Assembly: GCA_025769875.1 (NCBI GenBank) | Contig: JAGFNK010000625.1 | Location: 1-29,229 of the forward strand | Reading direction: 5' to 3' | Length of the DNA: 29,229 bases | DNA from: Russula earlei | Taxonomy: Eukaryota; Basidiomycota; Agaricomycetes; Russulales; Russulaceae | Shown: piece after piece, positions 8,587 to 18,577 of the stretch | Position numbering within the stretch: position 1 is the stretch's first letter | Layout of the letters: each line of letters opens with the position of its first letter | Translations under genes and position numbers: made by a program | Notes under the pieces: model-generated | Told to the model about the DNA's origin: nothing | The model's database searches: none | Seen by the model: the letters and a program-made list of their open reading frames with translations, nothing else

Positions 8587-9117
8587 TGTTACGGTGTCGC
8601 GGCCGTAAGAGCGTTAGCTCAAAGTTCAGTGGGGGCCAAGTCCCTGTGTATTGGTTCAAGGGTTCAATGGGGGCCAGCTCAAGGAGACCGGTTCAGAGGT
8701 TTAGCGTCTCAAGGCTTAGTCAGACAATGACTCAGCCCGCAGACAGAGTCGATCTTCTGGTTTCACAGAAGAGGAGGACAATGAGAGAGAGGCAGAGGAG
8801 GAAGAGGAACACAAGGGTTCCTTGAGGTGTGCTCAGGTCAAGCAGAGTATAGGCCAGCACAAGCAAGTTGTGATTTTGAGAGAGTACAGGGCAAGGGATG
8901 TGACAGGAAATGGGACAAAGCTAAGCTTGGGGCATTTCCCCAGCTTCTACAGGCGCTTAAATACTGTATGTAGCGAGGCTGTACAGTACTATATGTGTGT
9001 CAAGGCTCCAAAGTGCCTTAAATAAGATCAATGGTCGCGTCTATAAACGCGTCCTACCAATGCAGATATGCTTGAGTCAAGCAAGCAATACTCATGGAGG
9101 GGAAGGAGTGTTAGATC

Positions 9118-9946
9118 TGTCAAGACACGTACTGCTGATCCGTATGGACTCAGGAGCAGGTGGGCAAAGGTCGGAACAGGTGGTACGCGGCGTAGGCGGC
9201 GTTGAACAAGAGGACGAGCCAAATGACTAAGATGTACCAGATGGGGACTGGTACGTGTAACTGGAGGCAGAGGTGAAGGTTAGAAGCCAGTGCAACGAGG
9301 GGGCTTTAAACAAGGCGGTCGTAGAAGAGTACCTTGGAAGCGAGAGGAGTCTTTAAACTGAGCGGTCGCAGGGGAGTACCCAGGAAGATGAGAGTATCAC
9401 AAATGGACAGTCTGACGACTGCCATGTTTCATTGGGGCTTATATACAGTGTACAGGGTCGATTACAAAGCACTGGGACTATTCTAGACTCTTTGGTACCA
9501 TCCAATAGGACTACAGAGGCATAAACTTGCTTGTGTTATCTTTCAGGCTTACTGAGTGCATTACTGATCATTGTGGAGCGATGACATCATTATGATGTCA
9601 CTGTGGAGCGCTTAGTGAGCCTATGAGGTCACTGTGGAGTCGCTCAGTCAGCCATGATGTCATTGGAGCCTTGATGATGTCAGATGATTTATGCAACAGT
9701 TTCTAGGAGTTTGTGCCGCTGTTTCGGGTCCATGGTGGCTGAGTGGCCATGTGGCTGCCACGCGATGATTACCCGATTAGGAAACTGGTGCCTGGTCGTG
9801 TTATAGTGCCTTTGCAATAGCAATATCTTGTACCGCAGGAGGGATAGCCCAGAAAATGGAAGGGAGTCGGCAATGCAAAGTGAGAGGGGTTCTTCTTGAG
9901 TAAAATAGGACAATCTTTGGCCAGGACTTGGCCTTGGTTCGTAACA
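9118..9946 (-). repeat. LTR-W solo copy inside LTR-V (829 bp)
   Basis: Minus-oriented, from TGTTACGAACC to GTGTCTTGACA, with TSD AGATC. The TATA box TATATAAG precedes a hairpin (ATGGCAGTC with GACTGTCCAT). The U3 has several CRE-like TGATGTCA/TGACATCA sites, including the 19-bp palindrome at 9582-9600. It has the same length as the solo copy at 20687-21515, and its family is that of elements A and A2. Confidence 0.9.
9582..9600. promoter_or_regulatory. 19-bp CRE-like palindrome in LTR-W
   Basis: TGACATCATTATGATGTCA is a perfect odd palindrome made of two CRE/ATF-like sites around a central T. More TGATGTCA sites and GTGGAGCG repeats follow within 100 bp. The block is also in the copies near 21030 and 26010. 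A bZIP-bound enhancer is a reasonable reading of the sites; it is an inference from motif shape. Confidence 0.4.
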
Positions 9947-10609
9947 AGATCCTTCTAGAGTATGACAACAAGATGAGAGGGGCTCTGCAGACGGGGTAGG
10001 AGTCAACTGTTTGTGATTGGCAAACTAAGTCGAGCTTAGGGCTCAACTGTTACGACTGGGGGCTTTATATAGCCTTACAGGGATAAGGTTTGTACTACTG
10101 TAGTACTAGTCGGTGCTATAGAAGCAAAACATGGCTCATAGAAGCGAGGTTGCTTCTATGTAAACGATCTCGGTGCTGGAAGCATTAAGTGCTTCCCCAA
10201 TCAAGGAATCGACATACGTGGCGGTACAGGAACATCTGGGACAGAAGCAATGCTACTCATTGCTTCTTCAGTACTTCTTCTGAAAGATACGATCAACACG
10301 CTCCGAATGTGATATCAAGGAACATAAACGATCAAGATCTGACGCACACATAATGCAAACGGTGCAGTCCATAGTTCAGGTGTTCCGGCATCTTCCGGAC
10401 CCCAAACCACTCGGTAACAATGTGGAACAATAGATAAAGGTGAGCCAATAGCAGAAGAGACTTGACAATAGATGAAACACAAAGAGGTGAAACAATAAGG
10501 GACCATCAGCATCAAGGGATGAAACAATAACCAAGGGAAAACGTTAAAGAACAATAAGGAACATATTTGTTATGGACGAACCGAAAGAGGGGTAGATCAC
10601 AACAGGTTG

Positions 10610-11231
10610 CCTGTGAGTTTACCCATTCTTCGACCTTTTCCCCTTGAATGTAGGAGAGGGCCAGCATTGTTCATTTAAAAGGGGAAACCATTACTGCTTT
10701 GTCATCATTGAGGCCCCAGTACAAGTTAAATTCCATGATAAAACATTTTGTTTGTTCCTTTCCCCTGTGAAGGCCGTGGGTTCTTTACCACTGAGGGACC
10801 CATTAGTGCCTTGTGGCGCTGGGGCAGCTGCTTGAGGGGGTGGGGCAACGATTGGGGGGGCCTGGGTAGCCATCTGAGGGGCCTGAGCGGCAACTTGGGG
10901 TGGTTGTACAGCGACTTGGGGTTGGGCTGCCATAGTAGGTTCAGGGGGGTTCTGTGGTTCGAGTTCTGGGATTTCAATGAATTCCTGATTTTCAGGGACG
11001 TTCTCTAGTTCTAACGCAGGGGATTCAAAGGGTGTCTGAGTTTCAACAATGTTTTCTGGTTCAGGGGGGTTGCCTTCTGTAGAAGAGGATTCTGAAGAGG
11101 GTTCGTAGAGAGGGTCATTTTCTCTCCAGTAGCCTAATCCAAGGCTGTTTCTGACGAGTTCTAGGTCTTGGTGAGTGTAGAGCTGTCCTCTTCTAAGTTG
11201 TAGTTTGAACCAATGATTGTTGATGAATTCA
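10610..11231 (-). pseudogene. gag: Element C gag, N-terminal part
   Basis: The minus-strand frame reads NHWFKLQLRRGQLYTHQDLE, then an acidic Glu/Pro-rich stretch (ENIVETQTPFESPALELENV), then a Pro/Gln/Ala repeat (QVAVQPPQVAAQAPQMATQ). It then reaches the capsid entry LSGKEPTAFTGERNK, where Ty3/Gypsy Gags have a similar FxGxR box, and SYIQGEKVEEWVNSQ at the LTR-X junction. A one-base shift near 10700 and a TGA break the frame. The true N-terminus is lost, because element A2 on the other strand replaces it at about 11231. Confidence 0.8.
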
Positions 11232-11880
11232 TGGATAGCATGACCCTTGTTTAACTTAACAAAGAAAGAAAACCCCTTCAAGTGGGAAGACAATGAAGAA
11301 CAAGCATTTCAAAAACTAATCCAAGCATTCACAATGGCCCCGGTCCTCATGTTACCTGATCATACTAAACCCTTTTGGCTCATCTGCGATGCAAGCAACT
11401 TTGCAGTCGGTGCAATCTTGGAACAACCTGATGAATTTAATAAATATCACCCAATAGCCTATTTTTCGAAATCCTTGGACCCCACACAACGAAATTACAT
11501 GATCTATGATGAAGAACTCTTTGCCATCATCTCATCCCTCTGGCACTTCCAACACTACCTTGAAGGCACTACACATCCCATTGATCTATGGACAGACCAC
11601 AATAACTTGACATACTTCATGACAAAACAAAAACTCACGAGACAACAAGCCTGATGGGCACTCCTTCTCAGCAATTTTGACTTCACTATCACCCATCACC
11701 CAGGAACTATGAACAAAGCAGATGGTCTGTCCAGGCAGCCAGACTTTAAACAGGGGATACAAAACGAAAATGATGGAAAGGTGCTCCTAGATGACAAATA
11801 TTTTAAAATTAGAGCAACACGCACCTCTGCTACAGAACCAATTGGCAACCAAGAACTTTGACAACAACTACGATCTAGCA
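11232..11880 (+). pseudogene. pol: Element A2 pol: RNase H
   Basis: Plus-strand copy of the element A RT-RNase H linker and RNase H: NLTKKENPFKWEDNEEQAFQ, ICDASNFAVGAILEQ, YDEELFAIISSLWHFQHYLE, TDHNNLTYFMTKQKL. It has one TGA at RQQA-stop-WALLL, where copy A has Gln (CAA); both derive by CpG decay from CGA (Arg). The 5' part is missing. The protein is better preserved than in A, with an open stretch of 135 codons. Confidence 0.88.
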
Positions 11881-12402
11881 AAGACTACAACCCAGAAGTA
11901 TCTAACACATTAGCAATCATTATAAAGAATGGACCAAGACGATTATCCAAAGGCTTACAGGACTGGAACCTTGAAGATGGACTAATATTATTCAAAGGAA
12001 AAGTCTATATCCCAAACAATGAAACCCTAAGAAAGAAAATTCTAAAACTACATCATAACTCCCTCACCACTGGGCATCCTGGCCAATGGAAAACTTACAA
12101 ACTAATCAGCCAAAACTATTGGTGGCCAGGAATGCTAACCTATGTCAAAAGTTATGTAGATGGTTGTGCAATTTGCCAAAGCACAAAGAACCGCCCAAAA
12201 ACAGAAACACCCCTTGTACCAATTACACCAGCTGGAGAAGTATGGAAGAGCATTACCATGGACTTTATCATGGACCTACCAGTTTCACAAGGCTTTGACA
12301 GCCTCCTAGTCATGGTAGATCGATTCAGCAAGGCAATAATCATTACCCCTTGCCACAAGACAATCACAGCAGACAAAACAGCGACACTAATCATGAACAA
12401 TG
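11881..12402 (+). pseudogene. pol: Element A2 pol: integrase zinc finger and start of core
   Basis: The plus-strand frame carries LHHNSLTTGHPGQW, NYWWPGMLTY and VDGCAICQ (H2C2 finger), then SITMDFIMDLPVSQGFDSLL with the first catalytic Asp and VDRFSKAIII. It stops at IMNNV, where solo LTR-U is inserted at 12403, and resumes at 13291. Confidence 0.88.
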
Positions 12403-13290
12403 TGTCACAGTAACTAGCCGTGTCAGTTCACAAGCATAAAGACAAGTCGATGATAGAGAGGTATTCAAGAAATGGGCCAGTTCCCATGTATAAAGAGTAA
12501 GGATCCCTGCAGCGGTCGAAGTGTTTTATGCTAAACAGGTTGTGGCCAATAGACCCTTCCTAGTACGACTCAGTCTGTTGAGAAGCTAGTGTAAGTTTGT
12601 AATGGGATAGACTAGGGCTGGTTCCACTAGCTAGATGCGTTCAAGTCTGTCAGGGACCTTGAACAACGCAGAGAGAGTAGAGGAAGGTAGGTCTTAAAGG
12701 AGGAGAGCTCTTCTTAGGGGAGTGAAGAGAGACTCTTAGGGAAGGAAGGGAAAGGCGAAGAGTAGATGGTAGATGGTGTGTGTGTGTGAAGAGTTGATGA
12801 AATGGAGAGGTGGATGTGGTTTGAGGATTAGGAGTGAAGTGGGTTGCAGGCAAATATGTTGGACAAGAGCAGGTTGGATTCTACAAGAGACCAAGCTTAG
12901 GGCTTTGGTCACAAAGTACTGAGCTTATATATACAGGAGAAGCGCAGCAATAGCTGTGCTTTGACTGTGCTACTAGTATAGTAGGAGTCATAATAAGTAG
13001 GAGTCATAGGAATGAGGCCACAAATGAGTCAGAACCAAGTAACTGTGCTGCACAGTAGGTGTGCAGCATTGCACAGTTGAAACTAAGAAGTGAATATAAA
13101 TGGAAAGAGACCAAAAAAAAGGGAAAGTAACAGCAATCCAGTGTTACCTGGATGTGTATGGATCACATGATAACACAGAAGGGATCACAAGACGTAAGAG
13201 ATCATGAGACCAGTAAGTAAAAGGATGTACGAAAGCAAGCAGTCCATAGCAAAAGGTAAGAAGTAAACATAAAAGGAAAATGGTGTAACA
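12403..13290 (-). repeat. LTR-U, solo LTR in the A2 integrase (888 bp, TSD CAATG)
   Basis: Flanked by CAATG on both sides (12398-12402, 13291-13295). On the minus strand it begins TGTTACACC and ends CTGTGACA. The minus-strand TATA box (TATATATA at 12933-12926) is followed by a stem GACCAAAGC/GCTTGGTC with loop CCTAA, again the loop of LTR-Z and LTR-V. Removal with one TSD restores the integrase reading NNVWRRIGLPTQ. A GT microsatellite lies near 12777-12788. Only copy of this family in the window. Confidence 0.9.
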
Positions 13291-13386
13291 CAATGTCTGG
13301 AGAAGAATAGGCCTCCCGACACAAATAATATCAGACAGAGGCCCTCAATTTGCAGCAAAAGTTACTCAAGAACTATGGAAGAAGTT
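13291..13386 (+). pseudogene. pol: Element A2 pol: integrase continuation, 3'-truncated
   Basis: After LTR-U the frame continues as VWRRIGLPTQIISDRGPQF (second catalytic Asp) to ELWKKL, matching element A exactly in structure. It ends at 13386, where unrelated DNA begins. The catalytic Glu region and the chromodomain are absent. Confidence 0.88.
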
Positions 13387-14248
13387 ATTGCTGTTTTCAG
13401 CACACTTGGCGGAGCTTGAACTCCACCCAAATCAGCGCAGAAAACCCCCTCAAATGTGCAGGATAAATATCTCCCTCAAAATGCCTTCAATTCATATGAA
13501 ACCTATGGTCCCTGAATCGCCTGAATGAGGGCTAGGCAGCCCCATTGTTTTCATGAGATTTGAGTGAGAATTGGTGGAGCTGGACTCAAGCCACCTCCAC
13601 ATGTGTATTAGATGAATTACAACTCAAAATCGTGGTCAATATCTATTATTTTGCCCTCATGTTGTACCCATGGGCTGTCTTGAGGCAGCCCCATAGTTTT
13701 TTTGACTGGGAGGAGCACCTAGCGGGAACACGAGAATGTGTTTGTTCATTCAACTGCTCTCAGGTTCACACAGATGATAAGAGGACAACAGGGCAACTTT
13801 ATTCAAGATGGTAGCATATACAGGTGGGAACTAAGGCTAAGGGAGAGGAAAAGCACAAAAGACAGGCATATGAAAGGAAATCTAGACATAAGGGGACCAA
13901 AGCTGGACAATGCAAGGTATCTAGTTGTGGTCTCCAGTGGCTGTGGTAGTGGTGTGTGGTGATTTGTGAAGGATGGCCAAGGCCAGGTGTGGTGATGAGG
14001 GGTGTGGTCAAGTCATGATGCGAGGGGGAGACAATGCAAAGGAGAGGCTGGAGGGGGGATAGGGAGAGTGCTGGTGGGTGGTTGCTTGGGTGCTGATGGC
14101 GCTGCCAAACACAATTGTGGGTGGGATGATTGGAGAGATTGGATGGCAGATGTGAGGTAGAGGAGCAAGGGGGTGTGGATGTAGAAAGGGAGAGGGAAGA
14201 TGGTGGCAGGCTGGGAAATGGATGCATAGGCGGCATGCAGATCTCTGA
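13387..14248. other. Intergenic stretch without recognisable gene
   Basis: This 860-bp stretch has no homology that I recognise to the elements around it. It contains two similar short blocks, GGCAGCCCCATTGTTTTCATG near 13530 and GGCAGCCCCATAGTTTTTTTG near 13685, and a purine/G-rich plus strand from 13800 to 14220. The long minus-strand ORF there is low-complexity Pro/Ser/His, probably an accident of base composition. It may be an old decayed repeat. Confidence 0.5.
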
Positions 14249-14437
14249 CTAACAAAATGAGAGACTAGTAAAAGGGGAGAAAAAGCATACTGAAACATAT
14301 AGTAGCAACACTGTCCAATGGCAACAAAGATGGCAGCATGGTACAGGGCTCTTCAGTGGCACATCAGGACTCATCAGTGCATGGTGAAGGTTGGGGCATT
14401 GAGGGCGAGGGCATGCAGCGGTTGATAGGGGTGAGGT
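14249..14437 (+). repeat. Inverted repeat, left arm (189 bp)
   Basis: Begins CTAACAAAATGAGAG and is the reverse complement of 14867-15055 with scattered mismatches and no length change. Outside this arm the sequence continues TCAGAGATCTGC (minus strand). The other arm ends at GTTAG exactly where element B begins. The left arm therefore appears to show the empty target site for B. Confidence 0.85.
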
Positions 14438-14866
14438 GGCGTGCTGGCAGCAACGATGATGATGCGAGGATGAATGTTAGGATTCTTGTGTTCTCATCTT
14501 GTGTTCTTGTCTGCTTACCTATGCCTTGGTGACTCATCTCTGCTTATTCATCTCTGCTTAGTGATTGCTTGGTGATTCGCTTACTCATTGATCAGTAATT
14601 GCTTACTCACAGATTACTGATAGATGACAGATACTAGAAAAGAATGACTCACACGTGAGTCATTTCTGATAGTTTCGAATTGCGCCCTACGTTTCTGGAT
14701 ACTACTGAGTCTCAGCTATGTGCACATTGGGTCTCGTACAAAACAGATCAGTAGTTATGGAGATATCGTATAAATAGTCTGTGGTACCAAGAAGTCGAGC
14801 CTTATGCTTGACTTACTCTCTTACAAGAAACAATCATCTTGTCAACATTCTAAACTAACTATAGTG
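14438..14866 (+). repeat. Spacer of the inverted repeat, with LTR-like promoter (tentative LTR-T)
   Basis: The 429-bp spacer has a possible LTR at about 14475-14847 (TGTTAGGATTC...GTCAACA), without a TSD that I can see. Its TATAAATA box (14769-14776) is followed, 32 bp from the first T, by the loop of a 9-bp stem, AAGTCGAGC/GCTTGACTT (14792-14800 with 14806-14814, one G-T pair). That is the same layout as in the defined LTRs, which is the reason for the tentative call. Other reading: spacer of a fold-back element. Confidence 0.45.
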
Positions 14867-15055
14867 ACCTCACCCCCATCAACTGCCACATGCTCTTGCC
14901 CTCAACACCCCTGCCTTCACCATGCACTGATGAGTCCTGATGCGCTGCTGAAGAGCCCTGTACCATGCTGCCATCTCTGTTGCCATTGGACAGTGTTGCT
15001 ACTGTATGTTTCAGTATCCTTTTTCTCCCCTTTTACTAGTCTCTCATTTTGTTAG
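14867..15055 (-). repeat. Inverted repeat, right arm (189 bp), ending at the target site of element B
   Basis: Reverse complement of 14249-14437. It ends CATTTTGTTAG directly before the LTR-Z terminus TGTCACCGACTGG at 15056. The 5 bp GTTAG are therefore the expected target-site copy at the 3' end of B. The partner copy beyond the 5' LTR is not seen because that LTR has lost its outer 66 bp. Confidence 0.8.
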
Positions 15056-16515
15056 TGTCACCGACTGGGGGCAATATTGCTGACAAATCATTTCACGTGT
15101 GAGATGTGCACACTGAGTTGAGCAAGACGACAAGTTCTTGTGAGAATCGGGGATCTCAGTGACAACACAGTGAAGGCTAGTGTGTACCGTGGAGGGGAAA
15201 TATATAGCAAACAAGTCTTTGTGTTCGAAGACTTAGAGAGACAGAAGAGTTTCTGAGACGTCTGCTTGATTTCCTGCAAGCCTACAGTTCCAAAGCTGAA
15301 TCCAGTGATATTTCACAAGAGAACAAGCTTAGGGCTTGTTCTCTTCCACTGACAGGTTTATATAGACAGAGAGATCCTATATCAAATGGTAGGCTTGAGG
15401 TAGCAACGAGACGATCGGAACTAGAACACACTGGAAGGTGGTGGTATGTGCGAGGCAAATGAGTCATTGTCAAGACTCACTGTTGAACTATCCAGTTCAA
15501 GAGCAAGGGATAAGCTCGAAGACGAGTCGATAGACGTCCAAGACTGCGTGGGCAAGGAGTAGAGTCCAGAGGAGCAACAGACACCAGAGAGGTATTGTTA
15601 CTGTGAGAGTAGAACCATCACGCAGGGAAGAGGCCAGGATAGTCACAAGGGGATGGTCCTTAAAGGAGTATCCCAGGAATGGAGAGTGCCGTAAACAAAT
15701 GGACAGTCTGAGGACTGTCTGCTACTTTATTGAGCGCTTATATACTACAAGAGAACTGCTAAACAGGGAACAAGTCATAACCTTGTTATCAAGCACAATA
15801 GAGTGATGAGTAAGAAGTCGGAGGATGCTTACTGAGCATGCTCAGTCATGCTCAGTAAGCTGCTGAGTAAGAAGCTTCTCTTGATGAGTAAGAGCTTCCA
15901 TTGTCCACGTGTTTACTGTTTTAGTGCACGTGCAAGTACCTGATTCATTTCCTGTTCGTTAGTTTAGGGCCGGTCATTTGAGGACTTGTAGTTTGGTTAG
16001 GGAATGGTGTTATCTTATAAGGCCCTTATATAGTTCTATTAGGGTCCTTAGAGTCGACCCTAATGTTTCTATTAAGGTCCTTAGTGTTGCCTTATAGTTC
16101 GTTCTATAGTTATTAGAGTTGGTCTAATAATGCGTTGTAGGGCCTTTGATACTAGGTTAGCACCTATTGTAGAGTTTCTAGGGTCGTTCTAAAGGGTCCT
16201 TAGGAAGGCCCTAATACTGTCTTTTGTTGCTAGAAGGGTTGCCTTTAAGTGGGGCTTGCTGTATGTCGATTGTGCCAAGAATCGCTCGCACAACAATGCG
16301 CGCGCGATATTGTGGACACCTCTACTCACCCCTTTTGCTCGTGTGAACCAGGTGACACCATAGAGGCTGGGTTTCCTCCTATAAGGAAGGGTCCTTCAAG
16401 GGCCCTCTCCGGGGAATGGTTCATGACAGTCATCAGAACGTGCGAGAATTGTGAGGCTTGTCCAGGTAGGCTTGTCCAGTTGCTGGTCTGGTCCAAGGTA
16501 CCGGTACTTGTGACA
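15056..16515 (-). repeat. LTR-Z copy 3 (3' LTR of element B, split by LTR-Y)
   Basis: On the minus strand it runs from TGTCACAAGTACCGG (16515) to CAGTCGGTGACA (15056). Its own length is about 494 bp after removing LTR-Y and one TSD. The TATA box and the GAGAACAAGC/GCTTGTTCTC hairpin are kept. It directly follows the element B polypurine tract and closes the element. Confidence 0.9.
15468..16428 (-). repeat. LTR-Y copy 2, solo LTR (961 bp, TSD GTCAT)
   Basis: Inserted in the 3' LTR of element B, with GTCAT at 15463-15467 and 16429-16433. Because its two TSDs match each other, this copy shows the normal state and serves as control for copies 1 and 3, whose flanks are swapped. It has the same TATA box, hairpin, palindrome and CpG cluster, with several CpG sites already changed to TpG or CpA (for example GCTCGCACAACAATG for GCTCGCGCGACAATG). 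Confidence 0.92.
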
Positions 16516-16533
16516 TCCACCCCTTGTTAACAT
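16516..16533 (-). other. Polypurine tract of element B
   Basis: The minus strand reads TTAACAAGGGGTGGA immediately before the LTR-Z start. It matches the tract of B' at 4115-4132. It is the expected plus-strand primer. Confidence 0.75.
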
Positions 16534-17846
16534 CTAAGCGACATACGTGATAATGGTGGAGTGGCAGCGATGGGTGTGGAAGTGGAGCTGGTCATGGGGG
16601 ACTCGACACATTCTGTCAGTCTTGCATTGTCAGTGTGGATTTCTGCAGTGGTCGGCTACGTGTCCATGGCGATTGCAGAGGATGCAGATGGTGATTTTGG
16701 GGCATTCGAAAGTGTCGTGTCCTCCATCATGGCACCAAGCGCACTTGTTGGAGAGTCAAGGGGAGAACTGATACCATGGGTCCATTAAGGCCTCTTTGGC
16801 ATCCTTGTGTTCTTGATCAGTGAGTTGGGGCATGGTCCCGAATAAGACTCGTGGTTCGAGACAAGCTTTGGCATTAGCCTTAGCTAGTTTGACTTCCGAA
16901 TCTCTTACTTCCCATACCATGTCGTGGTATCTTTCCCAAGCTATGACAAGGCTATTTGCCATTTGTCATACCTTTTTATGGTGAATCGATAGCAGCGTAC
17001 TTCAGCCTCTAGGGACAGGTCCTGTTCAAACCCGAGTGCCTCATCTATTGCTGTGGTGTGTCTAAGGCCGTCTTTGAACAGGAAGGCGTCCTTTTGTGTG
17101 AGAAGAGGGCGAGGGTAGGGGTCAGCTTGTGCTTGAATGGGTATGCGGTGAGTGGGGCATCCCCATCCATAAGTGGCTAACAGAGAGGGGAAGCCATGTG
17201 TGAGGTCGGGAAGGACAAAGTGAGGGGGAAGCGTGTCATCTTCGTTGCCTGGGTCTGGGATTAGTAAGTCTAGTCCTAGGTCTCCTTCTTCCCATCCTTC
17301 TCTGAGTTCTTCCAGTTCTGAAGGTTGGGTGCGATTAGCAGGTGGTTCGTAGATGGGCAGTGGTGTTCTCTCGCAGTCTGTTGGGGCAAAGTTTCCGTTG
17401 AGCAAGATGATGTTTTCGGCCTGTTTGATGATGGGAGTAGTTATGTGTGGAGGGATTGGAATGGGGTCAGGTGATGGGGAGCAAACATGATAGGAAGGGC
17501 TATGGGTTCTGATGGGAGAATTGGTTCCTTGCGTGGGGAATTGATTGCCAAAGGCACATAGTATGGTGGTGAGAGAGTCGTCTTCCCATAGTTTGCATGC
17601 TTGCATGATCATTGTGGCATGTTGTGTGGCGCATTGAACGAGCAATCTGGTATTAATGGTTGCCGCTGTCAAAGGGGATGGTTCTCTGGACAGTGGTAGA
17701 TGAATGAGCATAGGAGAGTAAGGGGGAGTAGGTACAAGAGTAGCAGTGGAGGTAGTAGGAGAGTTCTGTGTGGAGGACATATTGTAGTGTGGGTGGAGCG
17801 GTGAGGAATGATTGTTTGTAGGTGGTGTCTTTATACTTGGGGTCAT
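16534..17846 (-). pseudogene. Element B 3' ORF (Gag-like, tandem CCHC zinc knuckles)
   Basis: Colinear with the B' ORF at 2802-4114, and also 1313 nt from ATG to the shared TAG. The ATG (17846) overlaps the pol stop as ATGA. The first 301 codons are open: a Pro/Ser/Thr-rich start (TPPYSPMLIHLPLSREPSP), an acidic centre (GWEEGDLGLDLLIPDPG) and the conserved ATYGWGCPTHRIP. One base is lost near 16975, after which the frame continues as MANSLVIAWERYHDMVWEVR. The knuckles are KCAWCHDGGHDTFEC (Trp intact here) and CILCNRHGHVADHC. A TGA after CRNPH is shared with B'. The frameshift differs from that in B', so both copies derive from an intact parent. Function unknown; nucleic-acid binding is likely. 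Confidence 0.82.
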
Positions 17847-17847
17847 C

Positions 17848-18577
17848 CAGCCGAAGCAGAGTAATATTCTTTTAGAAGTTCTGGGGCATTAAGGTCGTGG
17901 TGGTCGACCCAGGAGTCATCTGATGTAGGGTATCCTTTCCAATGCACGAGATATTGAAGCTTACATGTTCATCCAAACCTTCTGGTGTCTAGAATCGCTT
18001 CAATTTCGTATTCTTCCTCATTTTCAATGGTCGGTGGGGGGCGTGTAAATGGCGTGCTGTATTCTTCTGTCTTCTTATAAGGGAGGAGTAAATTGACGTG
18101 GAAGACGTTGTGTATCTTCATTGATGGCAGGAGTTGTAATTGATAAGCGACTTTGGAAATTCTTTTTGTGATAGGGAATGGGCCATATCTTTTGGGCATT
18201 AACTTGCATGTTCCTCGTGTTTTGAGGTTCTTTGCTTCTAGCCATACAAGGGTCCCTTCTTCCATTTCTTTGACGTCAGGTTTTAGGGGTTGTTGTTTGC
18301 ATTTTAGAAGTTGTTGGGCATCTCGTCTCGCTTCCTCTAGTTGTTTTAGGTGATTGGTGGATGAGGGCACGTTGTTGTCTTCTAGACTGATGTTAATTTG
18401 GGGTTTGAATCCCATGAGGAGTTCATGTGGTGATCTTTGTGATGTTTCATGTTTCCATGAGTTGTGTGCGTATTCTGCCAAAGGAAGCATTTTTGCCCAG
18501 GAATGAGGATGGGTCATGGTCCAGGGTCTTAGGTATTGTTCTAGCCATGCGTTCATTCTTTCTGTTTGTCCATCGGT
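17848..18577 (-). pseudogene. pol: Element B pol: integrase C-terminus and chromodomain
   Basis: The minus-strand frame carries TDGQTERMNAWLEQYLRPW (catalytic Glu), PHELLMGFKP, LVWLEAKNL, KLMPKRYGPFPI and IHNVFHVNLL (GPY/F-like C-terminal domain). A chromodomain follows: EEEYEIEAILDTRRFG, TGA, then LQYLVHWKGYPTSDDSWVDH. It ends SAG-stop at the ATGA overlap. The chromodomain would direct integration to marked chromatin. The TGA inside the chromodomain is at the same place in B'. Confidence 0.87.

Larger units (their letters stand above)
8998..10419 (-). repeat. LTR-V, solo LTR (split by LTR-W)
   Basis: On the minus strand it runs from TGTTACCGAG to GCCTTGACA, about 588 bp of its own sequence, with TSD ATGTG. 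The minus-strand TATA box is TATATAAAG (10071-10063). It is followed by a 7-bp stem, GTTGAGC/GCTCGAC (10047-10041 with 10035-10029), and the loop CCTAA, which is identical to the loop of LTR-Z. Only this copy is present in the window. No coding content. Confidence 0.82.
8587..10604 (-). repeat. LTR-X copy 1 (split by LTR-V)
   Basis: On the plus strand it begins TGTTACGGTG and ends ATCACAACA. Its own length is about 591 bp once the nested insert is removed. The TATA-like box TATTTAAG is on the minus strand (8963-8956), followed by a hairpin (8925-8932 pairing with 8938-8944). That sets the orientation to minus. The uninterrupted copy at 20091-20659 has the same ends and the same box. Confidence 0.87.
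8582..10609. mobile_element. Three LTRs nested in element C gag (X, then V, then W), with TSDs
   Basis: Gag is interrupted by LTR-X, flanked by GGTTG on both sides. LTR-X is interrupted by LTR-V, flanked by ATGTG (8993-8997 and 10420-10424). LTR-V is interrupted by LTR-W, flanked by AGATC (9113-9117 and 9947-9951). Taking out each insert with one TSD copy restores the layer below: LTR-X then aligns with its uninterrupted copy at 20091-20659, and the gag frame reconnects. Order of events: C inserted, then X, then V, then W. Confidence 0.9.

Noticed and set aside
12777..12788. GT microsatellite as a functional element
   Set aside because: Six repeats inside LTR-U; ordinary slippage sequence.
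13799..14236. 145-codon minus-strand ORF rich in Pro, Ser and His
   Set aside because: Low-complexity product of a G-rich plus strand, open in several frames at once; no motif.
15603..15806. 67-codon ORF repeated in all three LTR-Y copies as a conserved gene
   Set aside because: It lies in R/U5 of the LTR, its conservation follows from LTR copy identity, and the third copy is read on the opposite strand only because that LTR is inverted.
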